From positions 47,749,256 through 47,813,255 of the forward strand of contig OX457026.1 in assembly GCA_949752745.1 (NCBI GenBank): 64,000 bases of DNA, read 5' to 3'. The position numbers and the translations under genes were made by a program. This stretch comes from Protula sp. h YS-2021. Its lineage: Eukaryota; Annelida; Polychaeta; Sabellida; Serpulidae. Under the pieces are notes generated by a model that was given only the letters and a program-made list of their open reading frames with translations, ran no database searches and was not told the origin of the DNA. Numbering within the stretch: the first letter of the stretch is position 1; the number at the start of each line of letters is the position of its first letter. Of the stretch, positions 23,458 to 31,783 are shown in pieces.

Positions 23458-23463
23458 CATTTA
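23458..23463. repeat. 6 bp target-site duplication, left (CATTTA)
   Basis: CATTTA directly precedes the AGTAGGGGGAAAAGG terminus. An identical CATTTA directly follows the other terminus at 37,248-37,253. Six bp is the known Polinton/Maverick duplication size. Confidence 0.95.
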
Positions 23464-23825
23464 AGTAGGGGGAAAAGGCCGGTTCTGCCACAGTGACGTC
23501 ATTCTACCCCCCCCCCCCCAGCCGGCAGTCGGGACAGACCCCCCTAGCCGGCAGTCGGGACAGAACCCCCAGGCCGACAGTCGGGACAGACCTCCCTTAC
23601 TTAAAATTGCGATAACTTTCGTTATAGTTGACCGATTTGTATGAAAATTTCGCTGTTTGATTCAGTTTTATATCTAGTTTTGACATAGTCATGGGCTAGT
23701 TGCACCGACAGCTGTATACATTTTTTGTCGCATGCCGCCATTTTAACTTAAAAGTGACCTAACATTCGTTATACTTAACCAAATTGTATGAAAATTTCAC
23801 TGTTTGATTCAGTTTAGTTTAAATT
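23464..23825 (+). repeat. Polinton terminal inverted repeat, left
   Basis: Outer part: AGTAGGGGGAAAAGG, CCACAGTGACGTCATTCTAC, a C run, then three GCCGGCAGTCGGGACAGACC units. Inner part: two copies of a ~115 bp unit with ATAACTTTCGTTATA, GACCGATTTGTATG and TGATTCAGTTT. It pairs with 36,660-37,247. The C-run lengths and the number of GGGACAGACC units differ between the two ends. Confidence 0.93.
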
Positions 23826-23930
23826 CTGCTGAGTCAACAATTTTAACAAGTTTGAAAAAGTTTCACATCATATTTTGTGAACAAAATCAAAGTGGTATGA
23901 ATACATGTGTGACAAGAAAAATCATTCACA

Positions 23931-24346
23931 ATGTCAACATTGCTTCTTCATCGATGTGTAGAGACCATGGATGACGTCTTCAAAGTGAATTATGCTGACT
24001 ATGTGTTTTCAAAGCTTCCTGCCTTTGAATCGGATTGGATGTTGCAAGTGAAGAATTTGCATCAGCATTGGGAAGCGGTTGGAAAGACCATTCCAAGAGA
24101 TCGTTTCATCCACTCATTTCTACGCGAATGTGAAGAACTGCATTTACCATTAACTTACGACATTGATTCAGCATTTGGGCAGTTGAGCTCATGTTAGTTG
24201 TGGCTGCAAGAATCATTTTACATTATGATGGTGATGTTCCATTGACGACGAATGTATCAGAGCTTGTCCGATTCAACCATGGACGAGTTGAAGTGAATTC
24301 AAAACTTTGCAAGATGTTTGATGACTCAGCAAATAGTTGGGTATAA
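23931..24346 (+). pseudogene. Polinton early gene A, unknown function, frameshifted
   Basis: From ATG 23,931 the frame encodes DVFKVNYADYVFSKLP, NLHQHWEAV and RFIHSFLRECEELH, an alpha-helical protein of about 150 residues. The related gene at 60,994-61,443 is intact and shows a 19 bp deletion here after 24,177. That deletion shifts the frame; the rest continues in another frame to TAA 24,344-24,346. The stop lies inside the TATA box of the next gene. No database family is recognised. Its presence first in both elements suggests an element-specific early or regulatory role (inference). Confidence 0.75.
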
Positions 24347-24350
24347 AAGG
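24341..24350 (+). promoter_or_regulatory. TATA box (GTATAAAAGG) overlapping stop of gene A
   Basis: GTATAAAAGG ends 35 bp before ATG 24,386. The TAA stop of the preceding gene is embedded in it. The same arrangement occurs at 61,438-61,447, 32,611-32,620 and 63,822-63,831. Confidence 0.75.
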
Positions 24351-24385
24351 GAGTGGACTCAAAGGCATCAGTACATTGTGCAGTC

Positions 24386-24867
24386 ATGGAGAAGACAAGC
24401 AGCTTTAAAATTAGTGCAAACTTAACCATTACTGTAGAGCATGGAGAATTTGGACCATTTCTTCGAATCAAACGTGGAGAGAGATGGCTTGCTTTATCAC
24501 TTTATCATCGCGTTACATCAACATGAATGATGGTGAATGGGAGACATTGCTTCAGGAATTGCAGAACATCAACTCAGTCTTATTCGCCAAACCTGAGCCA
24601 TGTACGAAATGTCATGGGAAGAAAACTCCTATCAAGCTGCAAAAGGATAAGCGAATGAAAGTGTCAAAGCTATCCAAGGACAGACTGGCTGAAGTGCGAT
24701 TGGAGAATATGAACGTGCAAAATCAACTTGGACTTACCTGTGAATATTGTGGTGCTTGCGGATATGCTGAGGATTATGATTGTCACTGCCATAAGTACAA
24801 TTGCAAGTTGTGTGAACCTGACAACTTCTGCAACAAGTGCGGCTCACTAACAGTATCTGTCGAGTAA
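24386..24867 (+). pseudogene. PC4-like domain plus cysteine-rich zinc module, internally deleted
   Basis: Starts at ATG 24,386 (MEKTSSFKISANLTITV), 36 bp downstream of a TATA box. It has lost roughly 120 bp, with a frame change near 24,500, relative to 61,479-62,114. What remains of the PC4-like unit is its end (NDGEWETLLQELQNI). The C-terminal ~75 residues hold CTKCHGKK and then dense CxxC-type ligands (CEYCGACGY, DCHCHKYNCKLC, FCNKCG), enough for two or more zinc sites. A DNA- or RNA-binding regulatory role is plausible but inferred. The frame stays open for 75 codons after the stop, see next entry. Confidence 0.7.
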
Positions 24868-25095
24868 GACTACAAGTCATTTGCTTGCCAGCCGTCAAAG
24901 TGTGCAGACGTGTCATATGGATATGTGAAAGATGGATGTAGAAACGTTTTTCAAGGGGATGTGGACTACATGATAAGTGAACTGGCGCGTTTTGGATCTA
25001 TTCAACAACACCTGGAACACTTTGGCATCTATTGGGAACTTGCTTATTCCGCGTTGAAAATTATGCGAGGATTTCATCAAAGAGTCAAACATTGA
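24868..25095 (+). CDS. Small unknown frame following the zinc protein
   Basis: In frame with the previous gene after its TAA, it encodes DYMISELARFGSIQQHLEHF and YWELAYSALKIM. A related stretch occurs after the zinc gene at 62,175-62,300 (DLMIAKLACCG, YWDVVHHSLDVIEL), so it is conserved between the elements. It has no good ATG at its beginning. It may be the C-terminal extension of the zinc protein or a separate small gene. Function unknown. Confidence 0.45.
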   Translation, partial: DYKSFACQPSKCADVSYGYVKDGCRNVFQGDVDYMISELARFGSIQQHLEHFGIYWELAYSALKIMRGFHQRVKH

Positions 25096-25247
25096 CGGAT
25101 CTGAGGAAGCAGGAAGCAGCATATCACTTTGCTCGATTTGATCCAAGACTGTTTGATGAAGTGAGAGAGGGGTTAATCTACATTGCATTATAATGACAGA
25201 CATTACATTGAGACAATATATTGTGCAAAAAAACATATTGTGAAGAA

Positions 25248-25526
25248 ATGTTATTAGCTGTAAAAAAGTTTGCATGTTCAGTATGTCCTGCTTGTCAAAA
25301 CGAAGAGTGTTCAGAACATACTTGTCATTCTGCATGTGTCTATTCATACTGGAATGAAGCTAAATATTATATTCATTTAGATAAAGTGTTAGATAAAGCA
25401 AATCAACGTTGTGAAAAATATGGTGTAGATGCTCTTACATTAGATGAACTGAGTAGTTGGTTAATGTTCATTGAAGATCAATGGTCTCCAGTTATTCACA
25501 CCATTGTATCAATACTTGATTTGTAA
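25248..25526 (+). CDS. Small cysteine-rich protein, unknown
   Basis: From ATG 25,248 it encodes 92 residues with CSVCPAC, EECSEHTCHSAC and an acidic C-terminal part (LTLDELSSWLMFIEDQW). The N-terminal CxxC-x-C pattern suggests one zinc site. It lies between the early genes and integrase and ends 36 bp before the integrase ATG. No counterpart was found in the right-hand element, where this region is deleted. Not recognised as a known family. Confidence 0.55.
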   Translation: MLLAVKKFACSVCPACQNEECSEHTCHSACVYSYWNEAKYYIHLDKVLDKANQRCEKYGVDALTLDELSSWLMFIEDQWSPVIHTIVSILDL

Positions 25527-25561
25527 AATATGTTGATTGAGTTGTAAGACAAAATAAAAGG

Positions 25562-26594
25562 ATGAACCAATATTACATGTCGACGTGGAAAGACTACTTA
25601 ACCAATATTTACTTTAAACCTGGACAACCTGGGGCATTTGCTGGCCCTTACAAACTTTATCACATATTAAAAAAACATAAAAAAACATGATCAACCAGTC
25701 ACTCATTCGCAAGTGAAGAAATGGTTACAGGATCAAGACGCCTTCAGTTTACTACAACCTGTAAAATACAGGTTTAAAAGGCAACGTGTCATTACACGTG
25801 GAATTGATGACATGTGGGATATTGATTTAGCTGACATGGGAAACATAGCTCCCTATAATGATGACACATACTTTTTATTTGTTGTCATTGATGTGTCTTC
25901 CAAATATTTATGGGTGCAACCAATACCTAATAAATCACATACCAGTGTCATAGAAGCCTTTCAAAAGATTTTTCATGAAATACAACGAAGACCACGAACT
26001 CTAAGGTCAGATAAAGGAACTGAATTTAAAAACAGATGGGTAAACGCATTTTTGAAGAAGGAGGGAATACATGCCTATACAACAAAAAATGAAACCAAAG
26101 CCAACTTTGCTGAGAGAGTCATTCGTACTCTAAAGGGAATGATTTATCAAAAATATTTCCTACATAATCAAACTTATCCCTATATGGACATCCTTCCAGA
26201 CTTAGTGTATAATTACAACCATAGACCTCATGGCTCCCTCCCTAATAAGTATGCTCCAGCAGATATTCGTAAAGACATCGAATCAAAAGTGTCGAAGTAT
26301 ATGTATGTAGACAAATTGAAATTGAAACCAAAGAAGAAAAAACCTTACAAATTTAAAATTGGTGATCAGGTTCGCATTTCCCACATGAAATATGTATTTC
26401 AACGAGATTATCACATAAAGTGGACGCAAGAAGTCTTCATTATAACACATCGTTGTAAGAAGCAAGGAATACACTTATATCGTGTGAAAGACTTTTTGCA
26501 GAAAGTAACAAAAGATATTGAATCTGTCTACAGAATTGAAAAGGTGTTGAAAACACGAAGAAGACGAGGTGTTAGAGAATTATTTGTGAAGTAG
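25562..26594 (+). pseudogene. Retrovirus-like integrase (DDE, rve family), one frameshift
   Basis: The enzyme inserts the linear element and creates the 6 bp duplication. The start at ATG 25,562 gives an N-terminal segment (YFKPGQPGAFAGPYKLYHIL). A frameshift in an A-rich run near 25,670-25,690 moves to the main frame (25,713-26,594). Catalytic residues are visible: first Asp in DDMWDIDLADM, second in LRSDKGTEF, Glu in KANFAERVIRTLKG. The C-terminal SH3/chromo-like part reads KIGDQVRISHMKYVF and WTQEVFIITH. About 340 codons in total, normal for Polinton integrases. Non-functional as read. Confidence 0.93.
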
Positions 26595-26647
26595 TTAGGT
26601 TGGCCAAAGAAGTTTAACAGTTGGGTGAAAGAAACAGATATTAAAAA

Positions 26648-27307
26648 ATGAAGCATCCATTCACATGTTTGGTCTCTGGACCTACAGGCAGTGGTAAAAC
26701 GTCTCTAGTTAGAGAAATTCTAGAACAAAAGTTAATTAAACCCTCTCCAAAAACCATTTTATGGCTCTATGCAGCAGATCAGCCTTTATACAAGGGAATG
26801 AAGGGTGTGGAATTTTACCAAGGCATTCCAGATGACATTGAAGAGCGTTTTAACCCGAAAAACCCAAACTTACTCATCATTGATGACTTAATGACCAAAT
26901 GTCAGATTGATGAGCGTATGACACGTCTCTTTAGTGTTGGCAGCAGTCATCAAAATCTAAGCATTATTTTTATTGTGCATAATTTGTTCCATCATGGTAG
27001 AGAAACGCGAAATATTAGTTTGAATACACATTACATCATTCTGTTTAAAAATCCTAGAGACAGTCAACAAATAAGTACATTAGCGCGACAAATGTATCCT
27101 GGAAAATCTAATTTTCTCATAGAAGCCTATCAAGATGCTACGAGCAAACCTCATGGCTATTTATTCATTGATTTGAAGCCGAAGACGAATGATCAACTAC
27201 ATATTCGTACAGGCATTTTACCAAAAGATACACATTACGTATATGTTGATAAAGTAGCGTATGAACAAGAACCAAGTCACTTGACCATTCGCAGCCAACA
27301 TGTCTAA
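26648..27307 (+). CDS. Genome-packaging ATPase (FtsK/HerA, A32-like)
   Basis: 219 residues from ATG 26,648. Walker A is GPTGSGKTS (residues ~10-18) and Walker B is NLLIIDDLM (~75-83), followed by a sensor-type FIVHNLFHH (~111-119). These are the marks of the adenovirus IVa2/poxvirus A32-like packaging ATPases found in all Polintons, which pump DNA into preformed capsids. It is the only large conserved gene of this element still open from end to end. Its stop overlaps the next gene by 8 nt. Length is typical (about 200-230). Confidence 0.95.
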   Translation: MKHPFTCLVSGPTGSGKTSLVREILEQKLIKPSPKTILWLYAADQPLYKGMKGVEFYQGIPDDIEERFNPKNPNLLIIDDLMTKCQIDERMTRLFSVGSSHQNLSIIFIVHNLFHHGRETRNISLNTHYIILFKNPRDSQQISTLARQMYPGKSNFLIEAYQDATSKPHGYLFIDLKPKTNDQLHIRTGILPKDTHYVYVDKVAYEQEPSHLTIRSQHV

Positions 27308-27626
27308 ACGTATTCAAGCGAATCAACCTTTCCTTCACTTGCTCCCACGCAGCGGGCCTAAACGACGTAAATCCTTGTTACAACAAGCTACTAAGGAGGA
27401 ATTAACTAGCTTGTTTGAAATTTGTTTGAATATATTGCGAGGACATTTACCCTTAAGCTCAAAAAGGTATAAGGAATTCAAGCGTGAACGTCATACCCTA
27501 CGCACACTGGCAGATAAGAAGATATCACTTCAAAGAAAAAAGAAGTTGGTTAATCAGAAAGGAGGATTCATTGGAGCTATTGCTAAATTTGCATTACCCT
27601 TGTTAGCTCAGTTGCTGTTAAAATGA
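27300..27626 (+). CDS. Conserved small Polinton protein with hydrophobic tail
   Basis: 108 residues, basic, with LLQQATKEELTSLFEICLNI, KISLQRKKKL and a hydrophobic C-terminus (GGFIGAIAKFALPLLAQLLL). I recall such proteins next to the ATPase in many metazoan Polintons. The amphipathic or hydrophobic tail suggests a membrane-active minor capsid component, but this is inference. It overlaps the ATPase by 8 nt and the next gene by 4 nt (ATGA), implying translation from one transcript. Confidence 0.75.
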   Translation: MSKRIQANQPFLHLLPRSGPKRRKSLLQQATKEELTSLFEICLNILRGHLPLSSKRYKEFKRERHTLRTLADKKISLQRKKKLVNQKGGFIGAIAKFALPLLAQLLLK

Positions 27627-28081
27627 AACATACTATGAAAATGTTCCTCATTCCTGAATATGAATATAAAATGTTGTTAGAAAAGAAGGAAAAAGATGGT
27701 GAAATCAAAACGAAAGTGAATAAACTTTTACGTGGGAAACGAACTCGTGAAAAGGCAATAGAAATGTCTCAAGTTCTTGGACGTCATTTACGAACAACTC
27801 AATCACAACAAAAGTCTGTTACATCATCCAAAGCAGAAAAATCAGAAAAGTCCCAACAGTTTCTAACCCATTTTCAACCTATTTATCATGTAAAACTAAC
27901 ACAACTTCTAGCGGAACTTAAGGAATATGGTACGAGATGGACAGATAAAAATGAACTTGTTTTAAAAACGGGTACTGTCATTAAAAATTCCAACATTATT
28001 GATTTATGGAAAGAAGCATTGGTTTTGTACAAGAAGAAAAGAACAACGAGAACCAAAACATGGTTGGAAGCAGTTTATTGA
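27623..28081 (+). CDS. Conserved Polinton protein, unknown function
   Basis: 152 residues, basic. A lysine-rich N-terminal part (EYKMLLEKKEKDGEIK) precedes a conserved C-terminal block (GTVIKNSNIIDLWKEALV). Its position between the small hydrophobic protein and the capsid genes is that of a virion-associated or scaffold-like gene in Polintons, but no function is assigned. The frame ends shortly after the conserved block; the following frame at 28,062-28,206 could be its lost C-terminus or another gene. Confidence 0.7.
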   Translation: MKHTMKMFLIPEYEYKMLLEKKEKDGEIKTKVNKLLRGKRTREKAIEMSQVLGRHLRTTQSQQKSVTSSKAEKSEKSQQFLTHFQPIYHVKLTQLLAELKEYGTRWTDKNELVLKTGTVIKNSNIIDLWKEALVLYKKKRTTRTKTWLEAVY

Positions 28082-28206
28082 GGAAAATTGTAGACGCTAA
28101 TAGTCCAAAAAATTTGTTTTGGTAAAAAGACAACTCGTGAAGATATTACAAAAGAGATACAACAACGTCAACAAAGGTTGCTTCCAGAAGGATGGGAAAC
28201 GTTTTA
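28062..28206 (+). pseudogene. Short broken frame
   Basis: From ATG 28,062 (MVGSSLLRKIVDANSPKN) the frame stops at about 28,125. After a one-base shift in a T run it continues as DITKEIQQRQQRLLPEGWET to TAA at 28,204-28,206. The stretch looks coding before and after the break. Function unknown. Confidence 0.4.
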
Positions 28207-28377
28207 ACACGGATTAAAGAGTTATGGTGTTGTTGTTGTAAAGAAAATGGAAATACTATTCCTGTAAAAATTAGGTGTGTCAGTGCTTGTTGTCAAGGAG
28301 AAGTAGTAGATACCAATGTAGATAGCAATTTAGACGACAATGTAGACAGCAATGGAGATGACGAGTGTCAAAAATGA
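28192..28377 (+). CDS. Small MGN-start cysteine-rich acidic protein
   Basis: 61 residues beginning MGNVLTR, a fit to the N-myristoylation pattern (Gly2, Thr6), followed by LWCCCCKENG (palmitoylation-like cysteine cluster) and an acidic repeat (NVDSNLDDNVDSNGDDE). Dual lipidation would place it at membranes; this is inference from pattern only. It sits just before the penton-like gene and overlaps the previous broken frame. Confidence 0.5.
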   Translation: MGNVLTRIKELWCCCCKENGNTIPVKIRCVSACCQGEVVDTNVDSNLDDNVDSNGDDECQK

Positions 28378-28431
28378 AGTAATGTATAGACACATCTAGT
28401 TAATCTACATCACACAAACGATTCAGTCATC

Positions 28432-29170
28432 ATGAAGTCAACAAGTTTTTATATAACTTTACCTAGCAATGCTAGTTTGAACTATTATCCTACTAATAAG
28501 GCGTCTACTTATCAAATTCGTTTACCTCGTACAATATATTTGAAAGGAAAGTAGCCTTAGATGAAATTCAATACCCACACACATGGACGACAATGAGGCC
28601 AGGAATAGACTATACTCTTCATTATCGATCATCATTAGATATATTTTATGCAGTTTCCATTCCATATGGTTACTACAGATCCATACCTGAAATATGTACT
28701 GCAATAAATGTAGAATTACAAAACTCTATTAATGCAAACCCTATTAGGTTAAAGTATGATAAAATTAGTCGAAAAGTTTCTCTTATTTTAAGAGATGATT
28801 ATGATATTGTCTTTTCTACTGGATTAGCTGAGATTTAGGATTTAAACCAGATAAATGGTATAAAGAATCCGGTCCTGCTGAACATCAATCCGATGTGAAA
28901 CATGGATTTCATACACTTTATGTGAACTGTAGTATTTGTGAGCCACAAGTAGTTGGAGATTATTATGTTCCCTTACTACGTTCTGTTCCCATTGAAGGGT
29001 ATGATGGTGATATTATTATGAAAACTTATGAAGAACCTCATTACGTCACTGTAAACACATCCAAATTTGACACAATAGAAATGAATATTAAGGATGACAC
29101 GGGTCATAATGTTTCATTTCAAACTGGGAAAGTGATATGTAAACTTCATTTTCGACCAAAAGCATTATGA
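28432..29170 (+). pseudogene. Minor capsid (penton-like, single jelly-roll) gene, two frameshifts
   Basis: ATG 28,432 opens with STSFYITLPSNASLNYYP, typical of Polinton penton-like proteins that occupy capsid vertices. A frameshift near 28,545 and another near 28,838 divide it into three pieces. The middle contains YRSIPEICTAIN. The last contains YVNCSICEPQVVGDYYVPLL and GKVICKLHFRPKAL before TGA 29,168-29,170. Total ~245 codons, normal for the family. The stop overlaps the next ATG (ATGA). Confidence 0.88.
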
Positions 29171-29523
29171 AAGCATATACACACGATCCGTCAGCACATC
29201 GCAACCATTTTCTTCGTCAAGTGGGCGGGGTATTACCAGGATTTAAAGGAGCACGAATACAGTATGGAGATGGTATTGGTTCAATACTGGGATCATTGGC
29301 TCGCAAAGCTATTCCACTGCTTAAGGCAGGGGCTAAAATCGTTGCACCACATCTTAAAAAGGCTGCAAAAGATGTCGCGAAAGATGTTACAGGCCGAGTA
29401 GCACAACGTGTCATTGGTGGTGTGTTAGGAGGACAAAAGAGAGCACAACCTGCAAAACCTGACAGAAGGCTAAAGGCAGCTAAACGGATAACATCAACAA
29501 AACATAAGAAAGATATTTTTTAA
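29167..29523 (+). CDS. Adenovirus pVI/pX-like minor capsid protein
   Basis: 118 residues, strongly basic. A conserved segment FKGARIQYGDGIGSILGSLA, then RKAIPLLKAGAKIVAPHLKK, is followed by an alanine/lysine helix and a basic tail. The family in Polintons lies between penton-like and hexon-like genes and is thought to bind DNA and/or disrupt membranes, as adenovirus core and pVI proteins do. The frame is intact. It starts in the penton stop (ATGA) and ends 2 bp before the capsid ATG. Confidence 0.82.
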   Translation: MKAYTHDPSAHRNHFLRQVGGVLPGFKGARIQYGDGIGSILGSLARKAIPLLKAGAKIVAPHLKKAAKDVAKDVTGRVAQRVIGGVLGGQKRAQPAKPDRRLKAAKRITSTKHKKDIF

Positions 29524-29525
29524 TC

Positions 29526-30460
29526 ATGTCTTTACTTCATAATCATTCTTGTGAATGTAGTCTTTCTCCATTAGAATGGTTTCACATACCACCAACGCAA
29601 ACTGCTGTAGAAAAAAAGTTATAATGTGGACTATCAACCACTCAGTACCATTAGAGAGGGCGCTCCAATAGAATTCTACATTCCTGCGAGTACAGAAGAA
29701 CATCTAGATTTAAAGAACAGTAGACTCCATATTGTATGCGCTATTGTAAAGGCTGATGTAAATGTTGAGGGTGGTAATGTAGCTCTGCAGGGAAATAATG
29801 GTTTACATAATCGTTATTTGTATACACGTCAAAGCCGTGAGTTTACGCTTACAGGCGGTTTAAGGGTAGATTTGTTTGAGCAAGATCGCTATCTTCCAAA
29901 TGGTATAAGTATGAAATTACGTTTACATAGACAAAAAGATGAATATGTATTAATGGCTGCAAATAATGGTTATAAAGTAGAAGTGAGAGATGCGTTTTTA
30001 ACCATTCGCAAAGTGAGGGTTAGTCCAGGTATTCAGTTAGGACATGCAGATGCATTGATGAAAAGTCCTGCTAAGTTTATTATTACTAGAAAAGAGTGTA
30101 AAGTGTTAGCTATTCCAGCTGGATTTCAATTTTTTGTGAAAGATAACATCTTTTTAGGCCAATTACCAAAACGTATTGTCATTGGACTGGTTCATAATGA
30201 AGCCTTTGCTGGAACAGTATTGAGAAATCCATACAATTTTGATCATTGATCTTAGAGTTTATGCTTTATTTTCTTTTGACTTAACACCTGATTATGATGG
30301 TGATGATCACTATGCCCTTATCAAGCATGGGAATTTGTGACTAGAAATGAATTTTGCTGGTGCCTTGCAAAATACAGTTAATGTTATAGTGTATGCTGAA
30401 TTTGATTACATTGTTGAAATAAGTGCAAATCGTAGCATTCAATTCGACTACCAGTCATGA
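29526..30460 (+). pseudogene. Major capsid protein (hexon-like, double jelly-roll), deleted and frameshifted
   Basis: ATG 29,526 gives HNHSCECSLSPLEWFHIPPT, a clear start for the Polinton capsid family. A frameshift near 29,622 leads to the main piece with IREGAPIEFYIP, VDLFEQDRYLPNG, FLTIRKVRVSPGIQLGHADA and PKRIVIGLVHNEAF. An internal deletion is evident near 29,760-29,800, where most of the first jelly-roll is missing. After 30,240 further breaks precede the C-terminal FDLTPDYDGDDHY and VIVYAEFDYIVEI. The family normally has 450-600 residues, so at least a third is lost. The stop overlaps the protease ATG. Confidence 0.92.
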
Positions 30461-30893
30461 ACACGAAGCAGATAGAAGCCATCCTATCCCATGATGCCAT
30501 GACAAAAGACTTGTTTCAAGGTGTGTTTTCCATGGACCAGTTACCATCTTTACAACGCGGTGCCTATGTCATCAACACAGACGATCATGCTGAGCCAGGA
30601 GAGCATTTGGTGGATGTATATTATGACAAAGACCCTGCAGAATATTTTGACTCTTATGGACTTTACCTATAGACAGTCGTTTGAATAAGTTTTTAAAGTT
30701 TAATTTCATTTATAATTCACTTCCATTACAAACATCAATATCATCTACATGTGGATTTTATTGTGTGTATTATATAATTGAAAGAGCTGGAGGACATAGT
30801 CCTTTTGAAATCATTGATGTATTAAGAAGAAGTGATGGTGATTTTGTTGTAAAGGATTTTGTATATAGACATTATAAACCATTATTTTATTGA
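30457..30893 (+). pseudogene. Adenain-like maturation cysteine protease, one frameshift
   Basis: Cleaves capsid precursors in the adenovirus/Polinton lineage. ATG 30,457. Catalytic His is visible in EPGEHLVDVYY (the usual Trp after His is Leu), the acidic member in EYFDSYG, and the catalytic Cys in the second frame in SSTCGFYCVYYIIERAGG. A frameshift near 30,672 separates the two parts. Total about 145 codons; the family has 150-200, so a little is missing in the middle. Follows the capsid gene as in other Polintons. Confidence 0.88.
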
Positions 30894-31160
30894 TGTTATA
30901 TTAGTTGTATTAGTGAAGTGGTTGGTAATTGTGAATTGTATTATGAATATTGTAAAGGATTTTGTATATAGGCATTATAAACCATTATTTTATTGATGTT
31001 ATATTAGTTGTATTAGTGAAGTAGTTGGTAATAATTGTGAATTGTATTATGAATATTGTAAGTAAACAAGACAGTTGTATACGACATTCTTTGTTTATTG
31101 TGTTATACATTATTTACATTTTTACAATTATTTAACATTAAACTTTTATTTTACAAATAC
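30848..31160. repeat. Tandem duplication and convergent-gene gap
   Basis: 30,848-30,950 (GTAAAGGATTTTGTATATAG ... TATTATGAATAT) is repeated at 30,951-31,058, duplicating the end of the protease gene and its 3' flank. The remainder, to 31,160, is AT-rich and lies between convergent genes. It probably holds poly(A) signals for both strands. Confidence 0.8.
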
Positions 31161-31162
31161 AT

Positions 31163-31522
31163 TCAATACATCGATACATGCCATTCATACCAATCTAAAT
31201 TAATATATGCATCATAGACATTACATTCACGTTTGTAAATGCTATGCAAGCTCACATAACACTGCCCATTACCAAACTTTATTATTTTAACATCTTCGTG
31301 TTCAGACACTTTCAGTTCATATCCATCTTCATTTATGTCAATGTTCATCACCATAACACACATGGGATGTGTCATCTCAATGGACTTGGTGCCTCGCATG
31401 AGTTGCACTCCTTCCTCTTTGAATTCAAGCGTCAGGTTCTTTCCAATCCAATGCTTGTAACAGAGCGTACCATTCCACTGTGTTGAGGGTGATGTAGTCG
31501 TAGCTTTCTGTAAGCTCGTCAT
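31163..31522 (-). CDS. PC4-like small protein, paralogue 1
   Basis: The conserved part is YELKVSEHEDVKIIKFGNGQ, CYVSLHSIYKRECNVYDAYI and NLDWYEWH, the strand-strand-strand-helix pattern shared by all small minus-strand genes here and resembling the PC4 single-stranded-DNA-binding domain. The frame opens at 31,522 inside paralogue 2 (98 nt overlap). A later start is possible, because the related gene at 62,389-62,640 has a stop upstream of its conserved part. Its C-terminus at 31,163 is close to the convergent protease gene. Function inferred from fold pattern only. Confidence 0.6.
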   Translation of the reverse strand: MTSLQKATTTSPSTQWNGTLCYKHWIGKNLTLEFKEEGVQLMRGTKSIEMTHPMCVMVMNIDINEDGYELKVSEHEDVKIIKFGNGQCYVSLHSIYKRECNVYDAYINLDWYEWHVSMY

Positions 31523-31766
31523 ATTGGCGAAATTGTATAAACACGTCTAGACAGTTCTCAGTCACACGCACTTCTATTTCATTTGAGAGTATTAGGAGAA
31601 AGCCAGGTACCCTCAACTTCTCTAGATGTTCTTTCAACACAGATTGTTCGTCAGGCGATAGAATGATATACTTTACAAAATGTTTTAGCACAATATCATC
31701 ACATAAGTTTCTCATATATGAGAATCCGTGTGTAATGGGATTATAATCCAACACATAGTCTTCCAT
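31425..31766 (-). CDS. PC4-like small protein, paralogue 2
   Basis: 113 residues. N-terminal helical part (YMRNLCDDIVLKHFVKYIIL) then a PC4-like unit (EIEVRVTENCLDVFIQFRQY, ITLNTVEWYALLQALDW). Close counterpart at 62,606-63,001. The tryptophan-containing helix E-W-x-x-L matches the position of the helix in PC4. It overlaps paralogue 1. Probably an element-encoded nucleic-acid-binding regulator (inference). Confidence 0.65.
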   Translation of the reverse strand: MEDYVLDYNPITHGFSYMRNLCDDIVLKHFVKYIILSPDEQSVLKEHLEKLRVPGFLLILSNEIEVRVTENCLDVFIQFRQYDELTESYDYITLNTVEWYALLQALDWKEPDA

Positions 31767-31783
31767 CTCGTTTAACAGTCAGA

